Shown one piece after another: positions 17,820 through 26,478 of a stretch of 53,828 nucleotides of DNA. The notes beneath the pieces were generated by a model. That model ran no database searches, was not told the origin of the DNA, and was given only the letters and a program-made list of their open reading frames with translations. The translations under genes were made by a program, and so were the position numbers. The stretch is from an uncultured Roseateles sp. (GTDB taxonomy: Bacteria; Pseudomonadota; Gammaproteobacteria; Burkholderiales; Burkholderiaceae). Position 1 is the first letter of the stretch; every line of letters begins with the position of its first letter. Location: assembly GCA_946886855.1 (NCBI GenBank), contig CAMPJJ010000025.1, forward strand, positions 1 through 53,828. Reading direction: 5' to 3'.

Positions 17820-18053
17820 CTGAGCCCATCAAAATGATGCCTTCCGATTCACCGTCGGAACAGCGACAAAGCTGCCCGAACGCGGCTTGATTGTAGCGGA
17901 GCGGGGCACCAATGCCCCACCACTGCCCCGCCTTGGTCACATCCGTTAGCAAGCACCAACCGACGTCAAGTTGTGCACCGGATCACTGATCGCCGGCCAG
18001 ATTTTCCGCATTGCGGAAAGCCCCATGCCGGCGCTAGGTTGACCCGGACCGCT

Positions 18054-19589
18054 TCAACCCTTGCCGGGCTTCAGGACCACGTAAGTCGCGACCTCGCCCC
18101 GGCGCACCAGCATCTGAAGCGACTTGCCCTTCTCGAGCTTGGCCAGCGCCGCCTGGAACTGCTTGACCGTCTTCACCTCGGCGTTGTTGACGGAGAGGAT
18201 CACGTCGCCGGTCTTCAAGCCGGCGCGCGAGGCCGGACCGTCGACGGTGTCGATGCGCAGGCCGCCGTCGACCTTGAGTTCCTTGCGCTGCGCCTCGGTC
18301 AGTTCGCTGACCGTCAGGCCCCAGGCCGACGCGCCGGTGGCGGCCGGTGCCTCGGCTTCCGGCGTCGCCGCCGCGCGGTCGTCCGGCAACGCGTCGAGCG
18401 TCGCGCTCAGGTCCTTGTAGGCGCCCCGGCGGAACACCTGCAGCGGCACCTTGGTGCCGGGCTTGGTGGCCGCGGCGAGCCGGCGCAGATCGACGGCCTT
18501 CTCCACCGCCTTGCCGTCGAACTTCGTGATCACGTCGCCCAGCTGGAGGCCGGCCTTCTCTCCGGGACCGGCCGGCGTGATGCGGCTGATCAGTGCGCCC
18601 TGCGGCTTGCCCAGGCCGATGGCCTCGGCGACTTCCTTGCTCACGTCGTCCGGATAGACGCCCAGCATGCCGCGCGTCACGCGACCGCCGGCGCGCAGCT
18701 GGTCGGCCACGCGCATCGCCTCGTCGATCGGGATCGCGAACGAGATGCCCATGAAGCCGCCCGACTGGCTGTAGATCTGCGAATTGATGCCCACGACCTC
18801 GCCGCGCAGGTTCAGCAGCGGACCGCCGGAGTTGCCCGGGTTGATCGCCACGTCGGTCTGGATCAGCGGCAGCAGGTCGCCGGTGTCGCGCGCCTTGGCG
18901 CTGACGATGCCGGCCGTCACGGTGTTGTCGAAACCGAAGGGTGAACCGATGGCCATGACCCATTCACCGACCTTGAGCCTGCCCACGTCGCCCATGCGCA
19001 GCATCGGCAGGTTGTTGGCCTCGATCTTGAGCACCGCCACGTCGGTGCGGCGGTCCAGGCCGATCACCTTGGCCTTGAACTCGCGCTTGTCGGTCAGCGT
19101 GACCGTCACCTCGTCGGCATCGTCCACGACGTGCGCGTTGGTCATCACGAAGCCGTCCGCGCCGATCACGAAGCCCGAGCCCAGTCCGCGACGCTGCGGC
19201 GCGTCCTCGTCGTCATCGTCGTCCGGAGTGGGCGCGGGCGCGGGGGCCGCTCCCGGCGGCGCGCGGCGCTGCGGCGGCACGGGGATGCCGAAGCGGCGCA
19301 GCAGTTCGCGCATCTGCTCGTCGATCTGCGCGTTGGCGACCTTGACCTTCTCCGACGTCCGGATGTTGACGACAGCCGGTCCCGCCTGTTCGACCAGGGC
19401 GCTGAAGTCAGGCAGCGCACGCGCAAGATCGGGCGCGGCCACCGGCACCGAAGCGGCGACGGGGGCGGCGGCCGTGGCCGGCTTGGTCGCGGTCTGGGCG
19501 GCCGCGCCCAGCGAGGCGCCCATCAAGGTGGCACCGGCGAGCGCCAGGGCCAGACGTCGGAGGGAGCAGATGCGATCGGAATTGAGCAT
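18054..19589 (-). CDS. DegQ/MucD-type periplasmic serine endoprotease
   Basis: This 511-residue HtrA-family protease degrades or refolds misfolded envelope proteins. After a signal peptide (about residues 1-31, cleavage near GAAAQ) comes the trypsin-like domain with the triad His153 (TNAHVV), Asp183 (RRTDVAVLK) and Ser254 (NPGNSGGPL). Two PDZ domains follow at about 285-375 and 410-505. The regulatory loop before the protease core (about 103-134) is long, proline/alanine-rich and contains DDDDDED, which is unusual. In relatives this gene closes the rpoE-rseA-rseB-degQ/mucD operon, but those regulators are missing here. The start at 19589 gives a good signal peptide; one at 19655 is possible. 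Confidence 0.92.
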   Translation of the reverse strand: MLNSDRICSLRRLALALAGATLMGASLGAAAQTATKPATAAAPVAASVPVAAPDLARALPDFSALVEQAGPAVVNIRTSEKVKVANAQIDEQMRELLRRFGIPVPPQRRAPPGAAPAPAPTPDDDDDEDAPQRRGLGSGFVIGADGFVMTNAHVVDDADEVTVTLTDKREFKAKVIGLDRRTDVAVLKIEANNLPMLRMGDVGRLKVGEWVMAIGSPFGFDNTVTAGIVSAKARDTGDLLPLIQTDVAINPGNSGGPLLNLRGEVVGINSQIYSQSGGFMGISFAIPIDEAMRVADQLRAGGRVTRGMLGVYPDDVSKEVAEAIGLGKPQGALISRITPAGPGEKAGLQLGDVITKFDGKAVEKAVDLRRLAAATKPGTKVPLQVFRRGAYKDLSATLDALPDDRAAATPEAEAPAATGASAWGLTVSELTEAQRKELKVDGGLRIDTVDGPASRAGLKTGDVILSVNNAEVKTVKQFQAALAKLEKGKSLQMLVRRGEVATYVVLKPGKG

Positions 19590-19659
19590 GAACACTCGCA
19601 GGTGGCGATGCAAAAACGGAAGGCCCACATCATGCCCGGAATTCAGAAACGACATGGTG

Positions 19660-20127
19660 TCAGCCTGCAGCGAGAAAGAGGTGGAGCCTGAGCGACGGCC
19701 ACTGCGCTTCGTGCGCACGTCGCGACAGCGCGATCCAGCGCTCCGGCGGCATGCGACCGCGGACACCTTCAGCATCGGTCGCGGCGTTCAGCCGCAGCAG
19801 CATCCACTGTTCGAGGTCGATGACGACGTCCGGCGTGATGGCAAGCGGCTCTCCCGCGCGCTGCCACCACCATTGCGTGCCGTCCCACCGGAGCAAGGCC
19901 AGCCCCCGCGCGCGGACCGGCAGCGCCGCCCCCGCCAGGGCCGCGAGCGGCAGGCCCAGCCAAGGTCCGACGCCGTCGGCGATACCCGCCTGGAGCAGCA
20001 CGGCAACGAGGGCCGCCGCCATGCCGCCGGACAGCATCGCGCGCTGCACGCGCACCCACCAGGGATCGTCCGTCAATGAAAAACGCCGGGCGACGGCCCG
20101 GCGTGAGGTCGAACGATCCGGCGTCAT
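19660..20127 (-). CDS. Hypothetical membrane protein, YgfX/CptA-like
   Basis: This is a protein of up to 155 residues with two closely spaced hydrophobic helices (about residues 31-65). The soluble part after them, with LALLRWDGTQWWW, VVIDLEQWMLLRL and WIALSRRAHEAQWPSLRLHL, is in the style of the YgfX family, whose gammaproteobacterial member CptA is partner to SdhE. No sdhE is present here. In related genomes a similar protein follows fabF. The start is uncertain: ATG at 20127 places a terminator hairpin inside codons 8-16, TTG at 20076 would begin just after the hairpin's T-run, and ATG at 20037 just before the first helix. Confidence 0.55.
   Translation of the reverse strand: MTPDRSTSRRAVARRFSLTDDPWWVRVQRAMLSGGMAAALVAVLLQAGIADGVGPWLGLPLAALAGAALPVRARGLALLRWDGTQWWWQRAGEPLAITPDVVIDLEQWMLLRLNAATDAEGVRGRMPPERWIALSRRAHEAQWPSLRLHLFLAAG
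20079..20104 (-). terminator. Intrinsic terminator downstream of fabF
   Basis: The minus strand has ACGCCGGGC, a CGTC loop and GCCCGGCGT (nine perfect pairs), followed by a T-run that begins at the base of the stem (20079-20083). It lies 70 bases beyond the fabF stop and inside the annotated N-terminal codons of the next gene. It very probably ends the fab operon. Confidence 0.8.
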
Positions 20128-20173
20128 GGGTCGCCGTCCGTCTTGCGCTGGATCAGTTCAGACCTTCAGCGCA

Positions 20174-21421
20174 TCAGGCCCGCTTGAAGATCAGCGTGCC
20201 GTTCGTGCCGCCGAAGCCGAAGTTGTTCTTCGCGGCGTACTCGATGGGCATCTTCCGCGCCTCGTTGGCGCAGTAGTCCAGGTCGCACTCGGGATCCTGG
20301 TTGAAGATGTTGATCGTCGGCGGCGCCACCTGATCGTGCAGCGCCATGACGGTGAAGACGGACTCGATGCCGCCCGCGCCGCCCAGCAGGTGGCCGGTCA
20401 TCGACTTGGTCGACGACACCACCAGGCCGCTCCTCGCGTGCGCGCCGAAGGCCTTCTTGATCGCGTTGGTCTCGTTCGCATCGCCCAGGGGCGTGGATGT
20501 GCCGTGCGCGTTCATGTACTGGATCTGGTCCGCGTTCAGTCCGGCGTTGCGCAGCGCGTTGCGCATCGAGCGCGTCGGGCCGTCCACGTCGGGCGCGGTC
20601 ATGTGATACGCGTCGGCACTCATGCCGAAGCCGACCAGCTCCGCATAGATCTTGGCGCCGCGCTTCTTCGCGTGTTCGTACTCTTCGAGCACCAGCACGC
20701 CGGCGCCCTCGCCCAGCACGAAACCGTCGCGATCCTTGTCCCAGGGACGGGACGCGGTCTTGGGGTCGTCGTTGCGGGTGGACAGCGCACGGGCCGCGGC
20801 GAAACCGCCGACGCCCAGCGGGGACACCGTCGATTCCGAACCGCCGGCGACCATGACGTCGGCGTCGCCCGCCTCGATCATGCGACCGGCCGTGCCGATG
20901 CTGTGCAGACCCGTCGTGCACGCCGTGACGATCGCCAGGTTCGGGCCCTTGAACCCGCACTTGATCGAGACGTGGCCCGAGATCATGTTGATGATCGAGG
21001 CCGGCACGAAGAACGGACTGACGCGGCGCGGGCCGCGGCTGGTCAGTTCCGCGTGGGTCTCCTCGATCATCGGCAGGCCGCCGATGCCGGAGCCGACGAG
21101 CACGCCGATGCGTTCCGCCAGGTCCGGGTCGAGCGCGTCGCCGGTGGGCAGCCCCGCGTCGCGGATCGCCTGCAGCGACGCCGCCAGCCCGTAATGGATG
21201 AAGGTATCCATGTGGCGGGCTTCCTTCGCGGGGATGTAGTCATCCACCTTGAAGTCCTTGACCTCTCCCGCGAAATGGCAGGCGAGGACCGAGGCATCGA
21301 AACGGGTGATGGTGTCGATGCCGGACTTGCCAGCCACGATGTTGGCCCAGCCTTCCTCGACCGTGTTGCCCACGGGCGAGATCAGGCCGAGACCGGTGAC
21401 GACGACGCGACGACGGCTCAT
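20174..21421 (-). CDS. fabF: Beta-ketoacyl-ACP synthase II
   Basis: This 415-residue condensing enzyme elongates acyl-ACP with malonyl-ACP and is important for temperature control of unsaturated chains. The nucleophile cysteine is in [11 protein letters not shown] (about residue 168), and the two histidines are in [11 protein letters not shown] (about 308) and [13 protein letters not shown] (about 345). The C-terminal [11 protein letters not shown] is the usual closing motif. The length is normal. It lies nine bases after acpP, and the terminator at 20079-20104 follows it, making it the last gene of the plsX-fab run. Confidence 0.96.
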   Translation of the reverse strand: MSRRRVVVTGLGLISPVGNTVEEGWANIVAGKSGIDTITRFDASVLACHFAGEVKDFKVDDYIPAKEARHMDTFIHYGLAASLQAIRDAGLPTGDALDPDLAERIGVLVGSGIGGLPMIEETHAELTSRGPRRVSPFFVPASIINMISGHVSIKCGFKGPNLAIVTACTTGLHSIGTAGRMIEAGDADVMVAGGSESTVSPLGVGGFAAARALSTRNDDPKTASRPWDKDRDGFVLGEGAGVLVLEEYEHAKKRGAKIYAELVGFGMSADAYHMTAPDVDGPTRSMRNALRNAGLNADQIQYMNAHGTSTPLGDANETNAIKKAFGAHARSGLVVSSTKSMTGHLLGGAGGIESVFTVMALHDQVAPPTINIFNQDPECDLDYCANEARKMPIEYAAKNNFGFGGTNGTLIFKRA

Positions 21422-21430
21422 GCTGCTTGC

Positions 21431-21670
21431 TTACGCCTTCTGGTGCTTGACCGCGTAATCGATGGCCAGTTGCACGGTGGTGATCTTCTCGGCCTCTTCG
21501 TCCGGGATCTCGATGCCGAACTCGTCTTCCAGGGCCATCACCAGTTCCACGGTGTCCAGAGAATCAGCGCCCAGATCGGCGACGAAGGCCTTTTCATTGG
21601 TCACATCGGCTTCGGGCACGCCGAGCTGCTCGGCGATGATTTTCTTGACACGTGCTTCGATATCGCTCAT
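21431..21670 (-). CDS. acpP: Acyl carrier protein
   Basis: This 79-residue acidic protein carries growing fatty-acyl chains on a phosphopantetheine group. The attachment serine is in [19 protein letters not shown] (about residue 37), and the length and acidity are typical. A strong GGAGG ribosome-binding site lies just ahead of the ATG. The 195-base spacer between fabG and acpP is the only long gap inside the fab operon; it contains two inverted repeats (21713-21726 and 21827-21839), so acpP may have a separate promoter, as in E. coli. Its activating enzyme is AcpS at 10213. Confidence 0.97.
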   Translation of the reverse strand: MSDIEARVKKIIAEQLGVPEADVTNEKAFVADLGADSLDTVELVMALEDEFGIEIPDEEAEKITTVQLAIDYAVKHQKA

Positions 21671-21712
21671 GACTCCTCCAGGAGGGGGTGGTTTGCTAGA
21701 ACAACCCGGGAT

Positions 21713-21726
21713 TCTAAGGCCTTAGA
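21713..21726. promoter_or_regulatory. Perfect 14-base palindrome upstream of acpP
   Basis: TCTAAGGCCTTAGA is an exact dyad located 43-56 bases before the acpP start. A TAGAAT hexamer, read on the minus strand, partly overlaps it and could be a -10 element. The combination suggests an operator over a promoter, but no regulator can be named. Confidence 0.4.
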
Positions 21727-21865
21727 GTGGCGCCCCTAGTCGGACCTCCCGAGACACGCCTTCCACGATGGATACGGCGCGCGCTCGCACTCTATCAGCC
21801 CTACACCGGCCGGGTGAATCCGGTGGGTGGGCCGCCCACGCCGCATGCGCGGGACGGGGTCCACC

Positions 21866-22615
21866 TCAATTCATGTACATGCCGCCGTTGACGTGCAGCT
21901 CCACGCCCGTGATGTAGCCGGCCTCCGGGGAAGCCAGGAACGCCACGGCATGGGCGATCTCGGCCGGATCGCCCAGGCGGCCGGCCGGGATCTGGGCCAG
22001 CAGCGCGGTCTTCTGCGCCTCCGGCAGCACCTCGGTCATGTCGGTGGCGATGAAGCCGGGGGCGACGCAGTTGACGGTGACCGAGCGGCTGCCGAGCTCC
22101 CGGGCCAGGGCACGCGTCATGCCCGCGACGCCGGCCTTGGCGGCGGCATAGTTGGCCTGGCCGGCATTGCCCGACGCGCCGACGACCGAGGTGATGTTGA
22201 TGATGCGGCCGTAGCGCTGCTTCATCATCGGACGCATCACGGCGCGGCTGGCGCGGAACACGGCCTTCAGGTTGGTGTCCAGGACGGCGTCCCAGTCCTC
22301 GTCCTTCATCCGCATGGACAGCATGTCCTTGGTGATGCCGGCGTTGTTGACCAGCACCTGGATACCGCCGTCCTGGCTGACGATCGCATCGATCAGCGCA
22401 TTGACGGCCGCGCCGTCGTTGACGTTGAGGACCGCGCCGCGGCCGCCGTGCGGCGCGAGTGCGTCGGTGATGGCCTGCGCGCCGGACTCGCTGGTCGCGG
22501 TGCCGATCACGACGAAGCCCTTCTGGGCCAGCGTCAGCGCGATCGCGCGGCCGATGCCGCGGCTGGCGCCGGTCACCAGCGCCACGTGCTTGTTATCGGA
22601 GGTGTTGTCGGACAT
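21866..22615 (-). CDS. fabG: 3-oxoacyl-ACP reductase
   Basis: This 249-residue short-chain dehydrogenase/reductase reduces beta-ketoacyl-ACP with NADPH in fatty-acid elongation. The Rossmann motif is VTGASRGIGRA (about residues 14-24), NNAG lies at about 90-93, and the catalytic triad is Ser143 (TSVVGASGN), Tyr156 and Lys160 (NYAAAKAG). The length is normal. Several upstream start codons exist in frame, but 22615 gives the compact family N-terminus and follows fabD with a gap of 52 bases. Confidence 0.95.
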   Translation of the reverse strand: MSDNTSDNKHVALVTGASRGIGRAIALTLAQKGFVVIGTATSESGAQAITDALAPHGGRGAVLNVNDGAAVNALIDAIVSQDGGIQVLVNNAGITKDMLSMRMKDEDWDAVLDTNLKAVFRASRAVMRPMMKQRYGRIINITSVVGASGNAGQANYAAAKAGVAGMTRALARELGSRSVTVNCVAPGFIATDMTEVLPEAQKTALLAQIPAGRLGDPAEIAHAVAFLASPEAGYITGVELHVNGGMYMN

Positions 22616-22667
22616 GAGAAACCTCGGGAGGAATTCGGAAGGAAGGGACCGCAGTGCGCGCCGCGGC

Positions 22668-23609
22668 TCAGGCCAGCAGCGCCTTGGCCTCGGCCAGCGA
22701 GGCCGGGTCCAGCACCGTGGCGCTGACCAGCTCGGCATCGATGCGCTTGGCCATGCCGGCCAGCACCTTGCCGGGGCCGCACTCGATGACGGTGGTCAGG
22801 CCGCGCGCCTTGAGCGCCTGGACGACCTCGACCCAGCGCACCGGACCGAATGCCTGGCGGAACAGCGCGTCGCGCAGCGCCTGGGCGTCGTCGGTCACGG
22901 CGACGTCGATGTTGTTGATCACCGGGAAGGCGGCCGGCTGGAAGGACACGGCGGCGAGCTGCTCACGCAGGCGCTCGGCAGCCGGCTTCATCAGGCTGGA
23001 ATGGAACGGCGCCGAGACGGGCAAGGGCAGCGCGCGTTTCGCGCCGGCGGCCTTGAGCGCCTCGTTGGCTTTCTCGACGCCGGTCTTCGAGCCCGCGATC
23101 ACCGTCTGCTTCGGGTCGTTGAAGTTGACGGCCTCGACCACCTCGCCCGACTCCGCGGCGACCTTCTGGCAGACCTCGCGGACGACGGTCGCGTCCAGGC
23201 CCAGGATGGCCGACATGGCGCCGGTGCCGACCGGCACGGCTTCCTGCATCGCCTGGGCGCGGAAGCGCACCAGCGGCAGCGCGTCGGCCAGGCTCAATGC
23301 GCCCGCGGCGACCAGGGCCGTGTATTCGCCCAGCGAGTGGCCGGCGGCGGCCGCCGGGACCCGGCCGGTCTCGGCGATCCAGGCGCGGTAGTTGGCGATG
23401 CCGGCAGTCAGCATCACCGGCTGGGTGTTGGTCGTCAGGTCCAGTTGTTCCTTCGGACCGTTCTTGATCAGCGCGCCGATGTCCTCGCCCAGCGCGGCCG
23501 AGGCTTCGGCCAAGGTGCGGACGACTTCGGGGTGATCGCCCCAGGCGTCCAGCATGCCGACGGACTGCGAGCCCTGACCGGGGAAGACGATTGCGAAGTT
23601 CTTGCTCAT
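22668..23609 (-). CDS. fabD: Malonyl-CoA-ACP transacylase
   Basis: This 313-residue enzyme moves malonyl from CoA to ACP. The N-terminal FPGQGSQSVGML forms the oxyanion loop, the nucleophile serine is in GHSLGEYTALVAAGALS (about residue 92), and the partner histidine is in the segment APFHSSLM (about 200). The length matches FabD. The start at 23609 gives the normal MSKNFAIVFPGQGSQ; a longer reading to 23717 is unsupported. It lies between fabH (124-base gap) and fabG in the standard order. Confidence 0.95.
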   Translation of the reverse strand: MSKNFAIVFPGQGSQSVGMLDAWGDHPEVVRTLAEASAALGEDIGALIKNGPKEQLDLTTNTQPVMLTAGIANYRAWIAETGRVPAAAAGHSLGEYTALVAAGALSLADALPLVRFRAQAMQEAVPVGTGAMSAILGLDATVVREVCQKVAAESGEVVEAVNFNDPKQTVIAGSKTGVEKANEALKAAGAKRALPLPVSAPFHSSLMKPAAERLREQLAAVSFQPAAFPVINNIDVAVTDDAQALRDALFRQAFGPVRWVEVVQALKARGLTTVIECGPGKVLAGMAKRIDAELVSATVLDPASLAEAKALLA

Positions 23610-23733
23610 GGTTGGCGTCCGAGACTGTCGATGAGGAAAGAGAAGCGCGCGTGACGGCGACGCGGCACCGGGACTGCCGCTGCTGTACGCGCGGGTCCGG
23701 CGGCCAGGCTCTGGCACCGGACGGCGTCGGCCA

Positions 23734-24723
23734 TCAGAAGTCCAGCAGCACCGCGCCCCAGGTGAAGCCGCCGCCGACGCCTTCCAGCATCACCGTGTCG
23801 CCGCGCTTGATCTTGCCGGCGCGCACCGCGACATCGAAGGCCAGCGGGATCGACGCGGCGGAGGTGTTGCCGTGCTCGTCGACCGTGGCGATCAGCTTGT
23901 CCAGCGGCATCTTCAGCTTCTTGGCCGTGCCCTGCATGATGCGGATGTTGGCCTGGTGCGGGATCAGCCAGTCGATGTCGGCATCGGTGCGTCCGGCCTT
24001 GTCGAGGACCGAGCGCGCCACCTTCTCCAGCACGCCCACGGCCAGCTTGAACACCGCCTGGCCGTCCATCTTCAGCAGCGGATGGCCCAGGACTTCGCCA
24101 CCGGACACGGTGCCCGGCGTGCACAGGATGTCGACATGGCGGCCGTCGGCATGCAGTTCGCTGGCGAGGATGCCGGGCTCGTCGCTGGCACCGACCACCA
24201 CGGCGCCGGCGCCGTCGCCGAACAGCACGCAGGTCGTGCGGTCCTTGAAGTCGAGGATGCGCGAGAACACCTCGGCGCCGACCACCAGCGCCTTGGTCGC
24301 GGCGCCGGTCTTGATCATCGAATCGGCCACCGTCAGCGCGTACACGAAGCCTGAGCACACGGCCTGCACGTCGAAGGCGGCGCAGCCGTGGATGCCAAGC
24401 TTCTGTTGCAGCAGGCAGGCGGTCGAGGGGAACACCATGTCCGGCGTGGACGTGGCGACGATGATCAGGTCGATCTCGTCGGCGCGCACGCCGGCGGATT
24501 CGAGCGCGGCCAGCGAGGCCGGCAGGGCCAGGTCGCTGGACGTGATCTGCGGGTCGGCAAAGTGACGGGCATGGATGCCGGTGCGCTCGACGATCCAGTC
24601 ATGCGAGGTCTCGATCCCGTCGCGGGCCAGGCGTTCGGCCAGATCCGAGTTGGTGACGCGATTCGGGGGCAGGTAGCTGCCCGTACCGAGGATGCGGGCG
24701 TGGCGCGTGGAAGCAGTGGTCAT
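23734..24723 (-). CDS. fabH: Beta-ketoacyl-ACP synthase III
   Basis: This 329-residue enzyme starts fatty-acid synthesis by condensing acetyl-CoA with malonyl-ACP. The triad is visible: Cys123 in [10 protein letters not shown], a histidine in [11 protein letters not shown] (about 256) and an asparagine in [11 protein letters not shown] (about 286). The C-terminus ends with [11 protein letters not shown], the family's usual closing block. The ATG overlaps the plsX stop by four bases, a sign of coupling. It follows plsX and precedes fabD. Confidence 0.96.
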   Translation of the reverse strand: MTTASTRHARILGTGSYLPPNRVTNSDLAERLARDGIETSHDWIVERTGIHARHFADPQITSSDLALPASLAALESAGVRADEIDLIIVATSTPDMVFPSTACLLQQKLGIHGCAAFDVQAVCSGFVYALTVADSMIKTGAATKALVVGAEVFSRILDFKDRTTCVLFGDGAGAVVVGASDEPGILASELHADGRHVDILCTPGTVSGGEVLGHPLLKMDGQAVFKLAVGVLEKVARSVLDKAGRTDADIDWLIPHQANIRIMQGTAKKLKMPLDKLIATVDEHGNTSAASIPLAFDVAVRAGKIKRGDTVMLEGVGGGFTWGAVLLDF

Positions 24724-25853
24724 GCAGCGTGGGCGGCGGCGGCCGCCGTGTCTCCTGCATCGCCGCCCTCCTCATTGGCAGACGCGGGGAGCGCCTGCAG
24801 CGTTGCGACGATGCGATCGTGAACCCGGTCTAGCAGCCGGTTGCGGGCCGCATCATACGCCCGGTTCAAGGCCTGCTCGAAAGCGAAGGCATCGGCCGAA
24901 CCGTGGCTCTTGAACACGAGACCGCGCAGGCCCAGCAGCGCCGCGCCGTTGAAGCGGCGATGGTCCACGCGGTCCTTGAAACGCTGCAGCACCGGCATCG
25001 CCAGCAGCGCGATGACCTTGGTCCACCAGCTGCGGGTGAACTCCGCCCGGATGAAGCTGGAGATCATGCTGGCCAGCCCCTCGGCCGTCTTCAGCGCCAC
25101 GTTGCCGACGAAGCCGTCGCACACGACGATATCCGTCGTGCCCTTGAAGATGTCGTTGCCTTCCACATTGCCGTGGAAGTTCAGTTGGTCGTGCGAGGCG
25201 GCCTCGCGCAACAGTTCGCCGGCACGCTTGATCGTCTCGTTGCCCTTGATCATTTCCTCGCCGATGTTCAGCAGGCCGACGGTCGGGTTCTCCTTGCCGT
25301 CCACCGCCGACACCAGCGCGCTGCCCATGACGGCGAACTGCAGCAGGTGTTCCGGGCCGCAATCGACGTTGGCGCCGAGGTCCAGCACCGTCGTGAAGCC
25401 GCCGATCTGATTGGGCATCACCGTGGCGATGGCTGGACGGTCGATGCCGTCCAGCGTCTTCAGCAGGTACTTGGCGACCGCCATCAGCGCACCCGTGTTG
25501 CCCGCGGAGACGCAGGCATGCGCCTGGGCGGGCGAGCCGTCCTTGCCCGGCTTCAGCTGCGACAGCGCCACCCGCATCGACGAGTCCTTCTTGCGCCGCA
25601 GCGCGACTTCGATGGGGTCGTCCATGTTGACCACCTCGCTGGCCGCGACGATGCGCGTGCGCGGCCAGGATTGCGCCGCCCGGAGCGCATCAGGCAGACC
25701 GACCAGCACGAGTTCCGCCTGCGGATGCGTGGCGAGGAAGGCCTGGCAGGCCGGGAGGGTGACGGCAGGGCCGTGATCGCCGCCCATGCAGTCCACCGAC
25801 AGGCGGAGCGGCTCGGCGGCGGGCGATGAGCGGGTGGCGGGAATGGCGGTCAT
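24720..25853 (-). CDS. plsX: Phosphate acyltransferase PlsX
   Basis: This 377-residue peripheral membrane enzyme makes acyl-phosphate from acyl-ACP for glycerol-3-phosphate acylation by PlsY. The N-terminal [11 protein letters not shown] is the family signature, and [16 protein letters not shown] (about residues 119-134) and [17 protein letters not shown] (about 245-261) follow. The C-terminal 30 residues are alanine-rich and probably disordered. The start at 25853 places the signature at about residue 21. The 228-base spacer upstream contains the rpmF terminator; plsX may therefore rely on read-through or its own promoter. Confidence 0.95.
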   Translation of the reverse strand: MTAIPATRSSPAAEPLRLSVDCMGGDHGPAVTLPACQAFLATHPQAELVLVGLPDALRAAQSWPRTRIVAASEVVNMDDPIEVALRRKKDSSMRVALSQLKPGKDGSPAQAHACVSAGNTGALMAVAKYLLKTLDGIDRPAIATVMPNQIGGFTTVLDLGANVDCGPEHLLQFAVMGSALVSAVDGKENPTVGLLNIGEEMIKGNETIKRAGELLREAASHDQLNFHGNVEGNDIFKGTTDIVVCDGFVGNVALKTAEGLASMISSFIRAEFTRSWWTKVIALLAMPVLQRFKDRVDHRRFNGAALLGLRGLVFKSHGSADAFAFEQALNRAYDAARNRLLDRVHDRIVATLQALPASANEEGGDAGDTAAAAAHAA

Positions 25854-25976
25854 CGAAACCTGGGAAGAACACCGGTCGAAGGTGCGACTGTAGCGACCCC
25901 GCAAGAAGCGTGCGCGACAAGGGGAGGCTTCCAGTGGAAGGGGGTGCCCCGCCGGAGGAAGGATCGGGAAAGGATC

Positions 25977-26018
25977 AAAAACGCGAAAGCCCGGCAACGC
26001 GTGATGCGGAACCGGGCT
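25977..26018 (-). terminator. Rho-independent terminator between rpmF and plsX
   Basis: On the minus strand AGCCCGG pairs with CCGGGCT (seven perfect pairs) around a 17-base loop, then TTCGCG and five T follow. The long loop includes a small CGC/GCG pair. The position suggests partial termination that lowers plsX-fab expression relative to ribosomal protein L32. Confidence 0.55.
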
Positions 26019-26081
26019 CTTTCATCTTGTGAGACCAGGCGGGGGCTCCTGCGAACCCTCCGGACCGGCTGATCGAATCGA

Positions 26082-26267
26082 TCAGGCGGCGTCGCCCTTG
26101 GTCTTCAGCACCTTGCGGCCACGATAGAAGCCGTTGGGGCTGATGTGGTGACGCAGATGCACTTCGCCGGTGGTCGGCTCGATCGCGGTGCCCGGGGTGA
26201 CCAGGGCGTTGTGCGAGCGGTGCATGCCGCGCTTCGACGGGGACTTCTTGTTTTGCTGAACGGCCAT
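26082..26267 (-). CDS. rpmF: 50S ribosomal protein L32
   Basis: This 61-residue basic ribosomal protein has the standard start [20 protein letters not shown] and the middle segment [18 protein letters not shown]. It has none of the zinc-binding cysteine pairs found in the alternative L32 of some bacteria, so it is the zinc-independent type. AGGAGA precedes the ATG. It lies between yceD and plsX in the conserved order. A leader of about 175 bases separates it from a good promoter at 26450-26478, so control in the leader is possible. Confidence 0.97.
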   Translation of the reverse strand: MAVQQNKKSPSKRGMHRSHNALVTPGTAIEPTTGEVHLRHHISPNGFYRGRKVLKTKGDAA

Positions 26268-26449
26268 GATTGATTCTCCTAAAGGCTTCGGCTGGCTTCG
26301 GTGATTCGAGGTTGCTCGGGGTCTCGAGAGAACTCGAGCTGTGCCGCGGATCCGACGAGGATGCTCCGCTACCGACGCCTCGGTCCCGGCGCACGTCCAC
26401 ATCGCTGAAATTGCTGACGTGGCCGCACTTAGATCCGGGAAAGCCGGAA

Positions 26450-26478
26450 ACTATAGCACAGCACCGAACCGGTGTCAC
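26450..26478 (-). promoter_or_regulatory. Strong sigma70-type promoter ahead of rpmF
   Basis: On the minus strand GTGACA (26473-26478) and TATAGT (26450-26455) are spaced by exactly 17 bases, matching TTGACA and TATAAT in five of six positions each. The -35 overlaps the yceD stop codon. It would give rpmF a leader of roughly 175 bases and could also drive plsX-fab. Confidence 0.7.

Larger units (their letters stand above)
17488..18053. other. 566-base non-coding region between degQ and lepA
   Basis: No convincing protein gene is present. Reading on the minus strand from degQ towards lepA, it holds a perfect 7-base hairpin (18003-18019), an imperfect GCGGGGCA/TGCCCCGC hairpin (17901-17931), a TACAAT hexamer (17890-17895), a DnaA-box-like cluster (17775-17819), a candidate promoter (17699-17726), a candidate small RNA with terminator (17629-17692) and the lepA leader. 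Relatives have rpoE-rseA-rseB upstream of degQ; no remnant of those genes is seen here. By eye this stretch is more AT-rich than the neighbouring genes. Confidence 0.7.

Noticed and set aside
17890..17918. Second sigma70 promoter with TACAAT at 17890-17895.
   Set aside because: The -10 is good, but the best -35 at 17-base spacing (GGGGCA) matches only three of six positions and lies within a GC-rich hairpin.
17644..17952. A 102-codon minus-strand frame ending in MKAQQAVAIRFVGRRVTV.
   Set aside because: No family resemblance, no ribosome-binding site, and it runs through the DnaA-box-like cluster, the promoter-like element and the small-RNA candidate. A regulatory RNA explains the region better.
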